11,690 bases of DNA from an uncultured Bacteroidota bacterium (GTDB lineage: Bacteria > Bacteroidota > Bacteroidia > Chitinophagales > Chitinophagaceae), in assembly GCA_903912435.1 (NCBI GenBank), contig CAIWHI010000759.1, forward strand, positions 1 through 11,690, read 5' to 3'. Position 1 is the stretch's first letter. Each line of letters starts with the position of its first letter. This document shows positions 5,704 to 11,690 of this stretch, one piece after another. The position numbers and the translations under genes are program-made. The notes under the pieces were generated by a model. The model did no database searches. It was not told where the DNA came from and saw only the letters and a program-made list of their open reading frames with translations.

Positions 5704-7356
5704 TTATTCCTTCACCTTTATCAAGTAATCCTTTGCAAACTGAATATTATACCCTCCTTCCCAATCTATTTTTTGCCACACACTTGTAGGATAAATAAGA
5801 AGCATCTTCTTACCAGATGACACTGATATTGGCAATGTAAACCCTTCTACACAATTATTAAATTTAAAACCAAGTTCACCATTTTTAATGTGGTATTCCA
5901 ATTGGGGTATCATGGTGGTTCTCAAATATTGGTTAAAAAAGGGCTTTAATTCAATTCCCGATGCCTTACTAATGTAATTTTCTACTTGCTGTGTTGTCAC
6001 TGTCTGATGATAGAATTCCTTACTTAACCCCCTCAATAATAACCTGAATTTTCCATCATCATTCATCATTGCCCTTATCATAAAAATTAGGGAAGAACCC
6101 TTGTCATAAATATCGCCCGGGCCTTCCTTGCTGATACCATATTCACCAATAATGGGCTTGTTATTCATTACACTATGCCATACCTCTCTACCATATTCCT
6201 GCCCCTTGGCCTTACCTAGCAGGCATTCAGCAAACAGGGATTCGGTATAGGTAGTAATCCCCTCATGAATCCAGTTATCAGCCATGTCTTTAGCCGTAAT
6301 ACTATTACCAAACCACTCATGACCACTTTCGTGAATGATGATATAATCAAATTCATTCCCTATGCCCGTACCCGTCTTGTCGAAACCACGGTAACCCATT
6401 TTATATTGGTTACCATAGGCTATAGCACTCTGGTGCTCCATGCCCAGGTAGGGTGCATCCACCAGCTTATACCCATCTTCATAAAAAGGATAAGGTCCCA
6501 GCCAATATTCAAAACAATGAATCATTTGTTTTACTACAGCAAAGTGTTCCTTAGCCTTAGCCACATTATTCTTCAATACCCAAAAATCAAGATCCAGGTT
6601 ACCTTTTTCGCCTATTAAGGTATCGTGCCAGTGAACGTAATTGCCAATATAGAAGGTAACATCATAATTATTTATCGGGTTGGTTACCTGCCAATGGTAG
6701 TCTTTTAGGTTACCCTGGTCACTTACTTCCACCAGCTTACCATTACTAATTGCCTCTTTGCCAGGAGGCACCATAAGATGGATGTCAACCCCTCTGTCGG
6801 GCTCATCCCATTGTGCATCCTTACATGGCCACCATACACTTGCACCCTGCCCCTGGCAGGCTACAGCAGCCCATGTATTGCCCAGGCTGTCCTTTTTCCA
6901 AATAAAGCCCCCGCCCCATGGCGGGTCTACTGCCACTTTAGGCTTACCATGGTAGTAGATAATAATGGAGTGGTAACCAACATTACTCCAATCGCGTATA
7001 GGATAATGGGCAGACGATACCCAATATACATTTCCCTCTCTTTCAAATTCCAACTCACGGAAGGCAAAACCGTTTACCTCAAATACATTATCAATCACCA
7101 TTGGCTCCTGCATATCTATTTGAATAGAATCTTTTGCCTGATCAAGCACCTTTAGGTCTATAAATACCGAACCCTTTATTGATTGGTTCATGGTGTCAAA
7201 TTCCACTTTTAGCACATATTTCTGCACATCCCACCAATCCCTTCCCCTGCCATTACCACCCAATAAAGAATCAGCATGGGTATAAGCAAATGTGGTATTT
7301 GCGTTCAGCAAATACCACGTTACAAATACAAGTTGTAAAAAATATTTATTGCTCAT
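5704..7356 (-). CDS. Secreted M1-family zinc metallopeptidase
   Basis: A 550-residue aminopeptidase N-like enzyme. A signal peptide (residues 1-24, ending NANTTFA) is followed by an N-terminal beta domain (about 40-245). The catalytic domain has GMEHQ (305-309, the family's substrate-binding GAMEN-like motif), zinc motif HESGH (342-346), the third zinc ligand E365 exactly 18 residues after the second His (NWIHEG), and DIYDKG with the transition-state Tyr (417). All catalytic residues expected for M1 are present, so activity is likely. It lacks the long C-terminal helical domain of full-size APN (about 870 residues), like many Bacteroidota M1 enzymes. It probably trims peptides in the periplasm or outside the cell. 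Its ATG overlaps the stop of the upstream FKBP gene by 11 bp, indicating coupled translation as the last gene of the FKBP operon. Confidence 0.93.
   Translation of the reverse strand: MSNKYFLQLVFVTWYLLNANTTFAYTHADSLLGGNGRGRDWWDVQKYVLKVEFDTMNQSIKGSVFIDLKVLDQAKDSIQIDMQEPMVIDNVFEVNGFAFRELEFEREGNVYWVSSAHYPIRDWSNVGYHSIIIYYHGKPKVAVDPPWGGGFIWKKDSLGNTWAAVACQGQGASVWWPCKDAQWDEPDRGVDIHLMVPPGKEAISNGKLVEVSDQGNLKDYHWQVTNPINNYDVTFYIGNYVHWHDTLIGEKGNLDLDFWVLKNNVAKAKEHFAVVKQMIHCFEYWLGPYPFYEDGYKLVDAPYLGMEHQSAIAYGNQYKMGYRGFDKTGTGIGNEFDYIIIHESGHEWFGNSITAKDMADNWIHEGITTYTESLFAECLLGKAKGQEYGREVWHSVMNNKPIIGEYGISKEGPGDIYDKGSSLIFMIRAMMNDDGKFRLLLRGLSKEFYHQTVTTQQVENYISKASGIELKPFFNQYLRTTMIPQLEYHIKNGELGFKFNNCVEGFTLPISVSSGKKMLLIYPTSVWQKIDWEGGYNIQFAKDYLIKVKE
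7292..7318. repeat. Perfect palindrome in M1 signal-peptide codons (copy 1)
   Basis: GTGGTATTTGC (7292-7302) and GCAAATACCAC (7308-7318) flank a 5-base loop. The hairpin falls 38-65 bp into the M1 peptidase gene and encodes WYLLNANT. The same arms recur in the preceding gene. An extra GCAAAT at 7286-7291 offers an alternative partner for the first arm. Confidence 0.85.
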
Positions 7357-7852
7357 TGTTATCTATGTCTGTCACCTCAATATCAAAAACAAGAATTGAA
7401 TTAGGCGGAATACCTTTTCCCGGACTTGTAGGACCATACGCCATTGATGATGGAATATATATGGTACCCTTACAACCGGTATTAAACAAGATTAAGGCAT
7501 CATCCCAACCTCTTATCACCATACCTGTTCCCAATCTAAAGGTAAAAGGCCCTGTATGTTTATATTTCTCATCAACATTCGAATCAAATATCTTACCATC
7601 CAGAATTTTTCCAGTATAGTTTACACTTATTTCTTGCCCCGCCTGGGCATAATCACCCGTGCCTTTTTGGGTAATAAGGCAATAAACCCCATTACTGGTT
7701 TTTATAGGTCTTATCATATTTTTATCGAAGTATGCCCTTAGCTCAGCATCATCACGTTCGGCCCTACTTTGGGACCTCCCTTTCGCAAAAGTGGTATTTG
7801 CTACCAGCAAATACCACAGTGCGAAAATCACATAAAATATGTTCTTACCCAT
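7346..7852 (-). CDS. Secreted FKBP-type peptidyl-prolyl isomerase (single domain)
   Basis: A 168-residue secreted PPIase that speeds cis-trans turnover of Xaa-Pro bonds in exported proteins. A signal peptide (1-23, WYLLVANTTFA) precedes a helical linker (DDAELRAYFDKN, 34-45) and one FKBP domain (about 52-163). The expected active-site residues are present: Y79 in SVNYTG, D90 in IFDSN, VIRGW (112-116), Y139 in MAYG and F156 in LVFDIE. The signal peptide is almost identical at its C-terminal half to that of the M1 peptidase downstream, unlike the other FKBPs in the operon. Its stop overlaps the M1 start by 11 bp; the FKBP gene upstream is 20 bp away. The Cys residues at 58 and 127 are not seen in the neighbouring copies at these sites, except a Cys near the second site in the three-domain protein. 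Confidence 0.93.
   Translation of the reverse strand: MGKNIFYVIFALWYLLVANTTFAKGRSQSRAERDDAELRAYFDKNMIRPIKTSNGVYCLITQKGTGDYAQAGQEISVNYTGKILDGKIFDSNVDEKYKHTGPFTFRLGTGMVIRGWDDALILFNTGCKGTIYIPSSMAYGPTSPGKGIPPNSILVFDIEVTDIDNNEQ
7791..7817. repeat. Perfect palindrome in FKBP signal-peptide codons (copy 2)
   Basis: The same arms as copy 1, GTGGTATTTGC (7791-7801) and GCAAATACCAC (7807-7817), with a different 5-base loop. It falls 35-62 bp into the FKBP gene. A further 7-bp outer stem, TTTCGCA (7781-7787) with TGCGAAA (7820-7826), extends it across a small internal loop. Confidence 0.85.
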
Positions 7853-7872
7853 ACAGGTAAATATATTTACAA

Positions 7873-8355
7873 CTAATTTACAGATACTAATTCTACATCA
7901 AATACTAAAATAGTATTTGGCGGAATTGGGCCCCTACCTGATGGACCATAAGCTAAATGAGATGGAATATACAAAGTAGCTTTTGTTCCCGGGTTTAGCA
8001 ATTCAATACCCTGATCCCAACCGGTAATAACCTGATGCTGACCTAATGTAAACTGTAATGGTGGTCTGAGTGTTGCCCAATTTTCATCAACATTCGAATC
8101 GAATTTCTTGCCATCCAAAAATTTGCCATAGTAATTCATGTTCACCATTTTACCAGCCTGAGCATTAGCTCCTGTACCCTTTTTAGTGATCACATAATAC
8201 AATCCCGATGCAGTCCTGGTTGCCTTAATCTTATTCTTTTCGAAATACCTGGTTAAGGTAGCTTCATCAATAGTTTTTTGATCCTGCGCAAAACCTAATG
8301 TGCTTGCGAAAACACAACAAATCATTAGAAACGCACCTATAATATTCTTTATCAT
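7873..8355 (-). CDS. Secreted FKBP-type peptidyl-prolyl isomerase (single domain)
   Basis: A 160-residue secreted PPIase. The signal peptide runs to about residue 23 (MICCVFASTLGFA-QD). A short helical linker (IDEATLTRYFEKNKI, 29-43) joins it to one FKBP domain (about 46-159). Active-site residues are in place: Y75 in MNYYG, D86 in KFDSN, VITGW (109-113), Y136 in LAYG and F152 in LVFDVE. The linker plus domain matches the modules of the other FKBPs here, so it looks like a duplicate reduced to one module. The two Cys at 13-14 fall in the signal core with no lipobox, so it should be soluble in the periplasm or released. It lies 24 bp after the three-domain gene and 20 bp before the next FKBP gene, in one operon. 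Confidence 0.93.
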   Translation of the reverse strand: MIKNIIGAFLMICCVFASTLGFAQDQKTIDEATLTRYFEKNKIKATRTASGLYYVITKKGTGANAQAGKMVNMNYYGKFLDGKKFDSNVDENWATLRPPLQFTLGQHQVITGWDQGIELLNPGTKATLYIPSHLAYGPSGRGPIPPNTILVFDVELVSVN

Positions 8356-8379
8356 TTTCTCTAAGTTTTAATTATTAAA

Positions 8380-9732
8380 CTACTGTTTATCAATACTCAA
8401 CATTTCAACATCAAATACAAGGCATGCATTCTGTGGAATGGCTGGTGGATTACCTGATGGGCCATATGCTAAACCTGATGGTATGTACAATGTACACTTA
8501 GCACCCATATTTAGTAATTGTATTCCCTCATCCCAACCTTTAATCACCTGACCTACGCCAAGATTGAAAGAGAAAGGTTGTACATGACCTTTTGATGGAT
8601 CAGTATTGCTATCAAATACATTACCATCCAGCGTTTTACCAGTATAATTTACAGTTACCTTCTTGCCAGTTTTTGCCATAGGGCCTAATCCTTTCTGGCT
8701 CATTACATAATAAAGACCTGAGGTAGTTTTAGTAGCTACAATATTGTGAGCCGCGAAATAGTCCTGTAGAATTTTATCATCTTTTGCAGCCTGATCAACC
8801 GGAGATTCAATATTTAATGCTTCAACATCAAATACTAAAATTGAATTAGCAGGGATGCCTTTCTGGTCCTGAGCTCCATAAGCAAGTGTAGAGGGTATGT
8901 AGAAAATAGCCTTAGAGCCTTTCTTCAAAAATTGCAAACCTTCATCCCAACCACGGATACCCTTACCTACTGTAAACGGATAAGGCTGAACATGCTTGAA
9001 AGCAGAATCGGTATTTGAGTCGAAAGTATTACCATCAAGGATTTTACCAGTATAGTTGGCCGTAACCAATTCGCCTTTCTTAGCGGTTGGCCCTTCACCA
9101 TCTTTCACTATAGTGTAATAAAGTCCAGATGCTGTTTTAGTAGGATTGAGGTTATGCTTTTTGAAATAATCTTTCAGCAACACTTCATCAATAGCCATTT
9201 GCCTTGCGGCTTTTTCGTCAGCATCCTTTTTGTATTGCTCTTCCGACATAACTGAAACCATGCTTACATTATACTCAATCTTCTGACCAGGTTGTACCCA
9301 TGGTGGCATTTGAGCTCCTGTTGCTTTCATTGTGTCAACAGAGAATAAGAACACAGCACTATCACCTGCTACCATCTCCATGAAACCTTCCGTAAGGTCT
9401 CCTCTTTGCTTAGGTGGGGCAATAGTGAATGGAACAGGTTTGTTGTTATACATTTTTCTTGAATCAAACACCGAACTGTCACCAATATGAATATGGATAT
9501 TCATTTCTATATGGTCTTTCAATTGGGGCTTACGGGTACCTGTACCATACTTGATATTCTTATACTCCAGTCCACCTGCAAGTTTCTTAAAACCTGATGG
9601 CTTTTTCTGGGTAGATGAAGCTGGCTTTGTTGCTTTTTCAGTTTTGGCCTTTTTGTCTTGTGCATTAACCGTTTGGGTCAACGCACTAAGTCCAAAAGTT
9701 AGTATAGCTATAAACAGACCTATCCTTTTCAT
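8380..9732 (-). CDS. Secreted FKBP protein with three FKBP-like domains
   Basis: A 450-residue exported protein. The signal peptide ends near VNA-QD (24), followed by a Lys/Thr/Ser-rich linker (26-50). Domain 1 (about 54-161) keeps the FKBP outline (GLEYKNIKYGTG, VFDSR, GFMEMVAGDSAVF, PPWVQPGQKIEYNVSMVSV) but lacks the GWDEG and AYG signatures, so it is probably inactive or chaperone-like. A charged helix (164-190) leads to domain 2 (about 199-308; NYTG, FDSN, IRGWDEG, AYG, LVFDVE). A second linker (314-331) leads to domain 3 (about 334-448; NYTG, FDSN, VIKGWDEG, AYG, LVFDVE). Domain 2 is shorter by two residues before IRGW (VGKG-IRGW against VGQVIKGW). Multi-domain FKBPs of this type act on folding or assembly of exported proteins. 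It lies 54 bp after the FKBP lipoprotein gene. Confidence 0.92.
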   Translation of the reverse strand: MKRIGLFIAILTFGLSALTQTVNAQDKKAKTEKATKPASSTQKKPSGFKKLAGGLEYKNIKYGTGTRKPQLKDHIEMNIHIHIGDSSVFDSRKMYNNKPVPFTIAPPKQRGDLTEGFMEMVAGDSAVFLFSVDTMKATGAQMPPWVQPGQKIEYNVSMVSVMSEEQYKKDADEKAARQMAIDEVLLKDYFKKHNLNPTKTASGLYYTIVKDGEGPTAKKGELVTANYTGKILDGNTFDSNTDSAFKHVQPYPFTVGKGIRGWDEGLQFLKKGSKAIFYIPSTLAYGAQDQKGIPANSILVFDVEALNIESPVDQAAKDDKILQDYFAAHNIVATKTTSGLYYVMSQKGLGPMAKTGKKVTVNYTGKTLDGNVFDSNTDPSKGHVQPFSFNLGVGQVIKGWDEGIQLLNMGAKCTLYIPSGLAYGPSGNPPAIPQNACLVFDVEMLSIDKQ

Positions 9733-9786
9733 TATTTAGTATTTAATTTTTAGGTAATCTCTATTAGGTTAATTTGTCAGATGCAA

Positions 9787-10809
9787 TTATTGCTGCGGCT
9801 GTTGGCCCTGGCCTTGTGGACCATTTGGCATTGGCCTTTCTGGCATAGCCTTGATATCAACAACTTCAACATTAAATACTAAAATTGAATTTGGTGCAAT
9901 ATCCGGACTTGGACTCTGTGTACCATAGGCTAATGGAGAAGGAATATAAAGAGTAGCTTTTGCACCCTTGTTCAATAAAGCTATACCCTCATCCCAACCT
10001 TTGATTACCTGACCCTGGCCAAGACCAAATGAGAATGGTTCCTTATGACCACCTTTATCAAGCAGGTTACCAGCTTCGTCCATATTGGCATCAAACTGCT
10101 TGCCTTCAAGTGTTTTACCAATATACTTCATGCTAACCATCTGGCCGGCATGTGCATTATCGCCCTTACCTGCTTTATTGATTACATAGTATAATCCAGA
10201 TGCAGTTTTGGTAGCTTTTATATTGTTCTTAGTGAAATATTCCTGAAGTGCTTTGTCATCAATAGGCATTTGTGCTGCAGCTTTATCTTCCATTTCTTTC
10301 TGCATCTGTGCACGCTTAGACTCCATGTCTTTCTGAGCTTGCTCCTTCGATTTGATAGAGATGATTGATAAAAGAACCTTAATCTTATTACCAGATTTCA
10401 ACCATGGTGGTAATTGTTTCTGGTTTGGCTGTGTTTTCTTGATGTTCTCGATCAATGTATCGCAAGAAATCTGAACTTCAGCACTATCACCGGCAGCAAG
10501 GAAAGGTATTACTGCCTGCCACATACCATTACCCTGAACTTCTTCAACCGGAATAGCTGGAGTAACACCCGGAGACATTTTCCTTGAATCTCCTAAAGTA
10601 TCAACAGGTTTGCCTGCCATAGTATCTACAGTAGCCAATATCTGGAACTCAACTACATCACCTATTTTGGCTAGTTTACCTTCCTTATGTCTAAGAATCT
10701 TGTAGTCTACACCTTTTACATGTTTAAGATCACCACCTTTTGGTCCGCAACCGGTATTGCTAAGTAGTGCTACGCCTAGTGCGGCGATTGGTAAAATCCT
10801 CTTTATCAT
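9787..10809 (-). CDS. FKBP-type peptidyl-prolyl isomerase lipoprotein, two FKBP-like domains
   Basis: A 340-residue probable lipoprotein and first gene of the FKBP operon. The N-terminus (MIKRILPIAALGVALLSNTGC) fits a lipoprotein signal with C21 as lipidation site, though Asn at -3 is unusual. Domain 1 (about 32-153) is a degenerate FKBP-like fold lacking GWDEG and AYG, with AAGDSAEVQIS and PPWLKSGNKIKVLLSIISI as in domain 1 of the next gene. A charged, coiled-coil-like helix (154-180) and the shared linker (183-197) lead to the catalytic domain (about 200-320): KYIG, QFDAN, VIKGWDEG (268-275), AYG (294-296), LVFNVE. A Pro/Gln/Gly tail (321-340) ends the chain. Lipidated FKBPs of Bacteroidota include GldI of the gliding/type IX secretion setting; the similarity is of type only, and I do not assign that name. 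Confidence 0.9.
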   Translation of the reverse strand: MIKRILPIAALGVALLSNTGCGPKGGDLKHVKGVDYKILRHKEGKLAKIGDVVEFQILATVDTMAGKPVDTLGDSRKMSPGVTPAIPVEEVQGNGMWQAVIPFLAAGDSAEVQISCDTLIENIKKTQPNQKQLPPWLKSGNKIKVLLSIISIKSKEQAQKDMESKRAQMQKEMEDKAAAQMPIDDKALQEYFTKNNIKATKTASGLYYVINKAGKGDNAHAGQMVSMKYIGKTLEGKQFDANMDEAGNLLDKGGHKEPFSFGLGQGQVIKGWDEGIALLNKGAKATLYIPSPLAYGTQSPSPDIAPNSILVFNVEVVDIKAMPERPMPNGPQGQGQQPQQ

Positions 10810-10897
10810 TTTTGTCGATTTATTTATTCAGTTTAATTTTTGTTTCTATTTTTAATATTTATTACTTATTTTGTATTATCTATCAATATTTTATCCT

Positions 10898-10929
10898 GAA
10901 AAATATCAATAATTGAAATTTACAGGCAA
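10898..10929 (-). promoter_or_regulatory. Candidate promoter of the FKBP operon
   Basis: On the minus strand, TTG (10927-10929) lies 21 bp before TATTTTTC (10898-10905), close to the Bacteroidota -33 TTG and -7 TAnnTTTG pair with one mismatch at the last base. It is 88 bp before the ATG at 10809, in a very AT-rich leader, inside the 162-bp gap after the DHH gene. No GC-rich terminator separates it from that gene, so readthrough is also possible. Confidence 0.35.
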
Positions 10930-10971
10930 TTTTGAGCGGCCAAATTACTTTAATATTTTTAAACTATAGGC

Positions 10972-11690
10972 TTATTTGGGGTGAATATCCGACAAAATTT
11001 TCTTAAAATAAACAATTGTATCCATAAAATTCGTTTTTGTCCTGCCGCCTGATGCATTAAAGTGGCCTCCACCGTCGAAATAATTGCGGGCAAAAGCACT
11101 TACATCAAAACTACCCTTGCTACGGAAAGACATTTTAACCTCATCACTACGCTCTGTTATCAGGGTGGCAAACTTAATCCCGGTAATACTTAATGGGTAA
11201 TTTACCAACCCTTCTGTATCACCCGACTGTATATTGAACAGATTCATATCCTTACGCGACAGGGTAATGAGGGCCGAATTATACTTCCTCATAATCTCCA
11301 TCTTGTCTATAAGCACATAACCCAGGAAACGCATTCTGTTCTCTGTCCAGGCGTCATAAACTTCTTCATGTATCTTAGTATGGTCAAGGCCCAGGCTCTT
11401 CAAATGGGCAGCCATATAGTGGGCACCTGCTGTTGTTATTGGAAACTTAAATGAACCAGTATCGGTCATAAGACCGGTATACAAACATGCGGCCATATCA
11501 AGATCCAATAATAATTGGTCACCACAAAGCAGAATAAAGTCATATACCATTTCGCAGGTACTGCTTTTCTCAGGCAGACTCATTCCATAATCCCAATAAG
11601 GCTTAGGGAATAAGTGGTGGTCAATTAATATTTTTGTTTGGGTAGCTTCGGCTAAAGGTTGTTCAAGGGTTTTGGTGCGGCTATAATCAT
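10972..11690 (-). CDS. nrnA: NrnA-like DHH/DHHA1 phosphoesterase (5' end outside window)
   Basis: The C-terminal 238 residues of a protein whose frame continues past the window edge; the ATG at 11583 is internal, because 35 more in-frame codons upstream are conserved. These include LIDHHLFP with the DHH motif at 11614-11622. Downstream come YTGLMTDTGSFKFP (a DHH-domain metal/phosphate motif) and the DHHA1 domain with FARNYFDGGGHFNASGG (GGGH at 11062-11073). This layout matches the NrnA/pAp-phosphatase branch, which degrades 2-5 nt RNA fragments and dephosphorylates 3'-phosphoadenosine 5'-phosphate in the cytoplasm; full length is about 320-345 residues. The N-terminal DxD motif cannot be seen. 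It is on the same strand as the FKBP operon, 162 bp upstream, and may be co-transcribed. Confidence 0.88.
   Translation of the reverse strand, partial: DYSRTKTLEQPLAEATQTKILIDHHLFPKPYWDYGMSLPEKSSTCEMVYDFILLCGDQLLLDLDMAACLYTGLMTDTGSFKFPITTAGAHYMAAHLKSLGLDHTKIHEEVYDAWTENRMRFLGYVLIDKMEIMRKYNSALITLSRKDMNLFNIQSGDTEGLVNYPLSITGIKFATLITERSDEVKMSFRSKGSFDVSAFARNYFDGGGHFNASGGRTKTNFMDTIVYFKKILSDIHPK

Larger units (their letters stand above)
7364..10263 (-). repeat. Five duplicated linker-plus-FKBP modules across four genes
   Basis: Five copies of one module of about 130 residues: 9853-10263, 8806-9192, 8386-8781, 7879-8271 and 7364-7756. Each starts with an acidic helix ending in YF-x-x-[NH]N/K-x-I, then TKTASGLYYVI (or a near variant), then the full FKBP domain ending LVFDVE or LVFNVE. 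The linker is conserved along with the domain, so whole modules were duplicated, not bare FKBP domains. Confidence 0.85.

Noticed and set aside
6778..7155. Open frame of 125 codons on the + strand within the M1 gene
   Set aside because: Antisense to conserved M1 codons; no recognisable motif, so a shadow frame.
7179..7619. Open frame of 146 codons on the + strand across the M1/FKBP junction
   Set aside because: It overlaps two strongly supported genes on the other strand and has no domain of its own.
7364..10263. Mobile-element or recombination repeats
   Set aside because: Similarity between copies is at protein level, confined to FKBP modules; no long near-identical DNA, terminal repeats or transposase seen.

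Overview
The window is AT-rich bacterial DNA that looks like Bacteroidota, probably the Chitinophagales/Sphingobacteriales side. This is inferred from the protein types (many secreted FKBP-type isomerases, a FKBP lipoprotein, an NrnA-like DHH phosphoesterase beside them, YD-repeat secreted proteins), from -7-like TAnnTTTG promoter motifs, and from starts lacking strong Shine-Dalgarno sequences. No rRNA, tRNA, transposase, phage gene or CRISPR array was seen.

Left part (1-5570). A panB remnant on the + strand (about 92-547) keeps a well-conserved C-terminal half but has lost its N-terminal half. It faces a large minus-strand membrane protein (755-2482), a TMTC-like GT-C glycosyltransferase with a TPR tail. 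Then come two secreted + strand proteins: an unrecognised 171-residue one (2782-3297) and a protein built from six exact-length 26-residue YD-type repeats (3473-4222). A minus-strand exported protein with a histidine-rich stretch and two C-terminal membrane helices (4239-4799) converges on the latter. A 356-bp gene-free spacer follows, holding inverted repeats, then a small + strand protein of unknown role (5156-5569) closed by a strong bidirectional terminator (5590-5642).

Right part (5704-11690). This is one coherent minus-strand block. Read in transcription order it holds an NrnA-like DHH/DHHA1 phosphoesterase (5' end outside the window), a FKBP lipoprotein with two FKBP-like domains, a secreted protein with three FKBP-like domains, two secreted single-domain FKBPs, and a secreted M1-family zinc metallopeptidase whose start overlaps the stop of the last FKBP gene by 11 bp. 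The five genes from 10809 to 5704 are spaced by 54, 24, 20 and -11 bp and look like one operon. It encodes seven FKBP or FKBP-like domains, five with the expected active-site residues, plus a peptidase, all with export signals. The likely theme is folding and turnover of proteins outside the inner membrane.

The most unusual points are: (i) this dense FKBP array, made by repeated duplication of one linker-plus-FKBP module; (ii) a perfect 11-bp-arm palindrome present twice, at nearly the same offset in the signal-peptide codons of the last FKBP and the M1 peptidase; (iii) the exact 26-residue repeat protein; (iv) the half-missing panB; and (v) two overlapping, mutually exclusive hairpins in the 4800-5155 spacer.
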